From NCBI GenBank assembly GCA_031763025.1, contig JASSKH010000036.1:2715001-2779000 (forward strand): a stretch of 64,000 bases of DNA, given 5' to 3'. Below the pieces are notes generated by a model. That model had not been told where the DNA came from. It worked only from the letters and a program-made list of their open reading frames with translations, and made no database searches. The position numbers were made by a program, and so were the translations under genes. The DNA comes from Macrocystis pyrifera (lineage: Eukaryota > Sar > Phaeophyceae > Laminariales > Laminariaceae). Of this stretch, positions 58,801 to 64,000 are shown in pieces (the stretch's first letter is position 1; each line of letters begins with the position of its first letter).

Positions 58801-61800
58801 GTTGCTAAATACAGCTATTGATAGGTTCGTTGTTGGTGGTGGCTGGTGGTTGCCCCCCCCTTCCGAGCGGTTGGCGGTGTGCTCGTTCTTCGGTTCGCTT
58901 GTAGTCTTTGTAGACAGTTATGTACGTTCTGTTTCATTTGATTGTTGCTGTCTTTAACTGGCTTTTCACGTCCACTTGACTACGTATATACTTGATTTGC
59001 TTACATATGCAGAAAACATTTGAGGTGTTTTTTCCAGTAGTTGGATCAGGCAGACATTGGAATACTGGATTGACAAGACATTGGGCTAATCAGACACCTT
59101 TTCATCGGACGAGACACGTTCGGACTTTCCGCCACTGGAGACGCCCCAGTATGCTGGGGAACTGTTGTGTGATAATTCGGAGCTAGGTTATGCAGTATTC
59201 TGTATACGTTCACACGGTATGATAAGCGCAGAGTACATTTGCATAGGGTGTGAAAACATTTAACCGCGATCCGAGCGATCGTGATGCGCAGTCGTCGCGT
59301 GCCGCTTTTCCCGGCCCTCTGGCTTCAGGATGGATGTCACAACGTCCCAGCTAAACAATGCTACGCTATATTCAGGTGTTATGGCATGTGCGTCGTCGCA
59401 TCTGGTGACAGAATGTAACTGCTTCTTTGCACGAAGCGGAAATACGAAATGAATCCTTATCATGCGACCAGCGCTCGCTTCAGCAATTCAACTCAATTAC
59501 ATATACATTGTTATTGCCCTCGACGAAATGTATTCGAGCGCTGTTCTCAGTATGCTTGTATTTTTGTTGTTGTGACGTCGCAGTTGGAGTTGGTGAGATT
59601 GACGAGAGAGGCCAATCGGCACCGGCACAGACGGTACCCCAGCAGGCGGGGTTTGGCTCAGACTGAACGTCTGCGTGCTGGCTATAGGTACTACTCGTGG
59701 TCGTACTGGGCGGGGATATGGGATATTCGTCGTGGTTCGTAAAGGGCATTCGACATGCTAGAAACATTTCTGCTTCTCGTGTTGTTGGTAGTGATGCACC
59801 AGCAGCCAGACTCTTTCACAGCCTACTACGACAGATATACGGCGGCAGTGGTCAAGCTCCCAACTGCATGAGGCTACGTCGTTGACGGTTGTTGTACTGA
59901 CTGTCATGGATGTGTTGTTGTCGTTCTCAGCCTCGTCATAGACAGTAGTGCTAAGGACAGATGTCCCGCCAGCTGGACCGTTACAGGCGACAGGTGCTGC
60001 CAGCCGGCAGAGACCCCGGGCGCACAACAAACCGGAGACGATCGCGGGGACGCAGGAACAACACTTCGGTTTAAAATGTACAGTAGTCCCACCAGCCGCA
60101 GCGCACCGCAGCGGCACGAGCCACGCACCAGTACAACAGCATTGGAATCGATTTCATTGAGATAATCGGTTTCGCAGTGCTAAAAAATTAGTTAAGCGAT
60201 GCACGTCACGGCGCAGAAACCTTGCACAGCTACTCCAACTTCCACAGTGGCACGAGCACCTGCACGAGTACAATAGCTTTGGGATCGATTTCTGCCTGCC
60301 GTCGGTTGTAAGTCGGTTGTCCAATGAAAAAATATCGGTTGTGCCAAGAAACACGCACGACGCTTACTACAAAGTAAACGATATATTTCAGAGATCTCTG
60401 GCCTAATTGTCATCAAATACATGTCATCATGTCGCAATCGGCAGTTTTTCTGTTTACTGCAGCTGCGGCGAAAATTACGAGTGGAAATATACAGTGAACA
60501 CACACGCTACACATGAAAATTATACAAAAATGTAGTCTGTGTCACGCTTTCGATAATTCGTACTTTTTCCCAAAATCCTCACGGAGGTTAGACACGGACA
60601 CTGGTTGTTATGGTGGTATCGACTGAAGCAACAGAAATGAACACGGGCAAGAATAGTACAAGTGGGGCTATCATTTTGCTCAACAGGAAGGAGTGTAAAC
60701 AAAGGTAGTAAGGCGACCCCCGCTGTATACAAAAACACAAAGTGTGTTCTTACTGCTGAACTATGACGGCGCTTGTACGCACGACGGTTACAAAGTAATC
60801 GACAGACGAATAGACAAGATGTCTGTACCACGTAGAGGATCGCAAAATAAAAGCGAATGATAAGATCCTCAACAAGCAGGCACAAAGTAATCGACGGACG
60901 AATAGACAGAAGATGTCTGTACCGCACAGAGGATCGCAAAATAAAGCGAACTATAAGGTCCCCAACAAGCAGTTCCACCGCCCGTGACAGGAGATCTGTG
61001 GTCCCTACCCTATACGGGAAAATCACTTTACGTGATGTGGTATGTTGGTGGTTTCCTGTTGCTGTTGCTGTTGTTGCCTGTTAGATCATTGCTCCGATTT
61101 ACTGTAGAGCAGGAAGCGACCCTGCCGAAAAACACGACAGAATATATTGCAAACCCCATGGGGTCAAGACCTTGCAGCCAGAAGCGACCTTGCACGGCCG
61201 TTTGCAAGCGGCGGGGAACGACCTCATTAACGCCGTAAGCCAACCGCGCTGAGCGAGCTATGCTGCTATAAGGTGGTCCCACTTTTATTACGATCTATAC
61301 ACTGACGCCAATTTGCGAAATATTTCGCTGCTTGTACCGACTCTGGCGTAAGCGATTGTCCCCCTGGTGAGGCTGGGTCGCGTAGCTCAAGGCGCAGGGC
61401 TCCGTTGAATCCGAAAGTTGGCCCAGACTGCTTGTATGTTATGTCCGCTAACGATTCGCGCGGTATACACGTCAAAGTCGGGACCAGATTTTGCGAGGAT
61501 TGGAGTTTCCTTGTGACTGCAGACAGACACATTTAAAAAACTATATATATTTTGAAATACGTCAGCTGTGAGTTCGACTGATTAAATAGTTGATACTCAA
61601 CTTTGCAAGCTGCGTATTACGCCTCCTCTATATTCCATTTTTTGCCGAATTTTACGAGTATTGTGATAAACCGAGCGCGCGTATTCTATATGTGATTCCT
61701 TGTCAAAGATATAGGCCAGCGGCTCCCCTAGATGCTGCCCGGGTCAACAGGACAATTTTAATTAATCATTCTGCGCACTGATGCTATATAACCCGAACAA

Positions 61801-62177
61801 GGCATTTGCAATTTGCCGAAATAGAGACAAAGACACATTTGCAATTGCCAAAATAGAGACTTCGTTTTACAAACTGAAGATACCTGGTACCAGGTAATTT
61901 GCAGCAGGGACTTCCGGATCCTGCAATATGCGGAGCCACGTTATCTGACTTGCAAATCGGGAATTCTAATTGACGCTCCTCCTTGTTGCTGCTTTCGGGG
62001 AATTTACGACGTGCAAATCAGGCGGAAATCGACCAAGCGGATGAGCCGGAGAAAGTCTTGGCGTTTCACCGCACCAACAGGCAGTTTGGCGACTTCATGG
62101 ATAAACTGCTGTTGGAGATTGAGGAGTATAGGATAGGAGGGGCGGACGAGCCTGCCTTGGTTGCTGCTGATCCATGA
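55831..62177 (+). CDS. HIT-type zinc-finger protein, ZNHIT3-like
   Basis: Two exons, 55831-56256 and 62022-62177, phase 0 at the junction, give 193 aa. Donor is CTG|GTGAGT and acceptor CAAATCAG|GCG. Zf-HIT ligands are all present near the N-terminus: C9, C12, C21, C24, C29, C33, H37 and C50 (ICSVCKENASKYRCPGC, PYCSLACNKVHK). In the family this fold sits in proteins that help assemble snoRNPs and other RNPs; ZNHIT3 works with NUFIP1 in box C/D snoRNP assembly. The C-terminal half also fits ZNHIT3: SWLKVALRDPKLQGLL, then EIDQADEPEKVL and FGDFMDKLLLEIEEY, matching the short helical tail of that subfamily. The middle is Arg/Gly-rich and disordered. An in-frame ATG at 55774 would add 19 residues, but it lies only ~25 bp after the TATA-like TTTATAA, so I prefer 55831. 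The 5.8-kb intron holds a large palindrome and a repeat. Confidence 0.88.
56873..57975. repeat. ~1.1-kb nested palindrome (foldback element)
   Basis: Left arm ~56873-57420 and right arm ~57440-57975 are inverted copies. For example, CAGGAGGTAATTTCCGAT at ~57082 has its complement ATCGGAAATTACCTCCTG at ~57757, and CGAGGACTCGC at 57262 has GCGAGTCCTCG at ~57568. Each arm is itself partly palindromic: CGCTTGGGGCGTG at ~57030 faces CACGCCCCAAGC at ~57138. Lies in the intron of the ZNHIT3-like gene. No convincing open frame. Confidence 0.85.
58445..58500 (+). repeat. (GCT)n run
   Basis: GCCGCC/GCTGCT trinucleotide run in the ZNHIT3-like intron. Confidence 0.8.
60790..60975 (+). repeat. Tandem duplication, ~94-bp unit x2
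   Basis: GTAATCGACAGACGAATAGAC through AGATCCTCAACAAGCAG repeats once with small changes. Lies in the ZNHIT3-like intron. Confidence 0.8.
61549..61803 (+). repeat. Dispersed 255-bp repeat, full copy
   Basis: Near-identical to 30513-30767, starting TTTGAAATACGTCAGCTGTG and ending GCTATATAACCCGAACAAGG. It lies ~220 bp before exon 2 of the ZNHIT3-like gene. Confidence 0.8.
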
Positions 62178-64000
62178 TCCGTGGGGATGAAGTACCGGTA
62201 GTTCACTACGTTGTTAAAGGCCTAGAGCCCTAAGCCCAGGTTGTTGATGCCATCGGGCAGCAGCGCGAGGCCATGCGCTGCAGTGTGACAATTATTACGA
62301 TTCGAATCACGAAGTGGAAGTATAATGAATAAAAAATGTTGCACGCAACACAGCTCTATACAATTGATGTACTGCTACTATTGCTGCTGCTCCTGTAGCG
62401 TGTTTTCGGCAGTCATGAATCATTTTGGGACAAAACAGGCGTCTGCCTTTGTGCTTCGTAGCGCGGGCAGATGCTGCCCTCGCACCCTCCTTGTAGTGAG
62501 TATTGATGTCATCGCAAAACCCCCGCTCGGGTTTCGACAAGAGAAAGCTTGCATGTTCAAGGCCAGAGGTGGCTGTAGTGCTGGTTTCGTCCATGATGGG
62601 TTTCTGGATCTTGGGCGACCCTTCTTGGCGCCTAGGGTCGCCAGGGGGAAGTTGTGTAATTTTTTGGCTAAACCTAAAGAAGAGAAGTTCCCCCTACTTA
62701 AGCTTGATAATCGACTTACAGGTTAACATATACCTGGTATATATATGCTGCTTTTGCGTAGGTGACAGTGTCTCACACTCGCAGTAAAACAGGCAAATAG
62801 CAGCCTTTCATCCGGTTACACATACACGAAGTATACAAGATACAGTTTTCAGGCCATTTTATAAGCGAGCACATATGTAATCGCAAATCCTCAGCGCAAC
62901 GATTAAGTTCAAATAATATACACTCCGTAATCTGTTGCGTCTGCACACCAACCTGCCAAGGCCTGGGCGATGGTAACGCTAGAAGCTACAGGTCTCTAAA
63001 ACGGTACTTTCGAAGCAAGCTTACGGATATACGCACATGATAAACTAGGTGTTATGACGAGATAAAATCCTAATCACCACATATCAAACTAGCGATTTGA
63101 TAATTGCTGTCTACCGATGACCGCCGATTTCGGCTTGGCCCCTATACCACACACCAGAAGTGGCGGTGCACGCTTTCATGACACTCAATCGCTGTTTGAG
63201 TTGTGGGCAAGAACGTAACCGCGACCTCAGGTCGTTTTCAAACACCCCTGACTTTACTGTTTCGCCGATTCTCCGTTTCTCCTTTAGCGGAGCACCGACC
63301 TCGAGCACACCTACCAAGTATCAATCTGATTGATACTTTGCACCCCCGCGGTCTCCCTCGTTATTACATGATCAACCAGAATCCGTGAGTCATGAGGACC
63401 CGGCGACAAAGTGGCAAGCATCCTTTGCTTGCCCAACGCGTAATGACCGTAAAACCTCCATATACACTGCCCGGATTGGGAGAAAAAATTAGCCCCCTCT
63501 GAAACAAACCGGTACACTACGAAAAAGCGCGGAAGGGGAAAAAGTACACGACCCGCGGCCTTAACCTAGAGGCATTACACAACATGACGCAATTGATATG
63601 TAGAGCTAAACATATTTGATAGCGCTTAAGTGATGCCAATCCGGATGCAAATAGATACATTTAAACACAGCACATGACCGCTCGACATGCAGTCAACATC
63701 AAATCCGCAAGTGAAGTTGCTGTAGCCATGCGTCGACCATGAAATTAATCCAATCCAGTCCAGGGTCTTGTCAACAGGAAAACATTTGGCAAGGTTTTCC
63801 AACAACTGTCCAGTGTTTTGAGTGCCCTCCGCACTCGTTGAAGCCTTCACGGAGTTATACCGCACTGATGCGCAACAGCACACGGCCTCATGTCCCATGT
63901 TTTAGTATCTGCGTGTCAATGCGACGCATCTTGTGAGGCCGTCCTTATTTCGCATGGGGATTCGGGCGGAGCGGGTTCCAACGAAGACGCCGTGTAGAGG
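62178..64000. other. 3' flank of the ZNHIT3-like gene; no gene assigned
   Basis: Open frames at 62307-62594 (-), 62325-62726 (+) and 63111-63317 (-) have some exon-like composition but no domain and no supported splice pair. If strand alternation continues, a minus-strand gene would end around here. Confidence 0.4.

Overview
The window is nuclear DNA from an intron-rich eukaryote. Reading spliced exons by eye gives four well-supported conserved genes and one weaker hypothetical gene. The organism is most likely a stramenopile, and a brown alga or close relative is my best guess (inference). Reasons: small GC-rich exons of about 50-290 bp in introns of about 0.5-7.3 kb; neighbouring genes that alternate strand strictly, an arrangement reported for brown algae; and a LINE fragment of a type I associate with brown algal genomes.

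Layout: (1) 1-6.5 kb holds repeats: copies of a TA-flanked palindromic MITE, a decayed LINE tail, a SINE relic and a CCCA tetranucleotide array. (2) 6.6-9.4 kb, + strand: hypothetical Pro/Ser-rich gene, five exons with matching phases but no homology I recognise. (3) 9.7-13.1 kb: a cluster of elements that carry long G/C homopolymers at their ends. (4) 15.7-24.7 kb, - strand: Eaf6/MEAF6, a subunit of MYST histone acetyltransferase complexes (5 exons, 185 aa). (5) 24.66-25.41 kb: divergent promoter with a 14-bp-arm palindrome. (6) 25.4-40.9 kb, + strand: PARN poly(A)-specific ribonuclease (7 exons). (7) 40.9-46.1 kb: convergent intergenic region with a four-unit ~320-bp tandem array, a ~45-bp minisatellite and long G tracts. 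(8) 46.1-55.2 kb, - strand: a secreted/ER thioredoxin-fold (PDI-like) protein with a CNHC active site and a Cys-rich C-terminal region (8 exons). (9) 55.2-55.8 kb: second divergent promoter. (10) 55.8-62.2 kb, + strand: HIT zinc-finger protein resembling ZNHIT3 (2 exons, 5.8-kb intron holding a ~1.1-kb nested palindrome). (11) 62.2-64 kb: nothing assignable.

The genes are housekeeping functions (chromatin acetylation, mRNA deadenylation, secretory protein folding, snoRNP/RNP assembly). Nothing suggests that they form one pathway; the two head-to-head pairs share promoters by position only. Two coding exons (PDI-like exon 3, PARN exon 6) change frame at a homopolymer, which looks more like sequencing or assembly error than gene decay. 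I saw no CRISPR array, operon, phage or recognisable virus-derived element. I did not find a new multi-gene system; the best leads are the G-tract-bearing dispersed element, the nested palindrome and the Cys-rich PDI-like protein.
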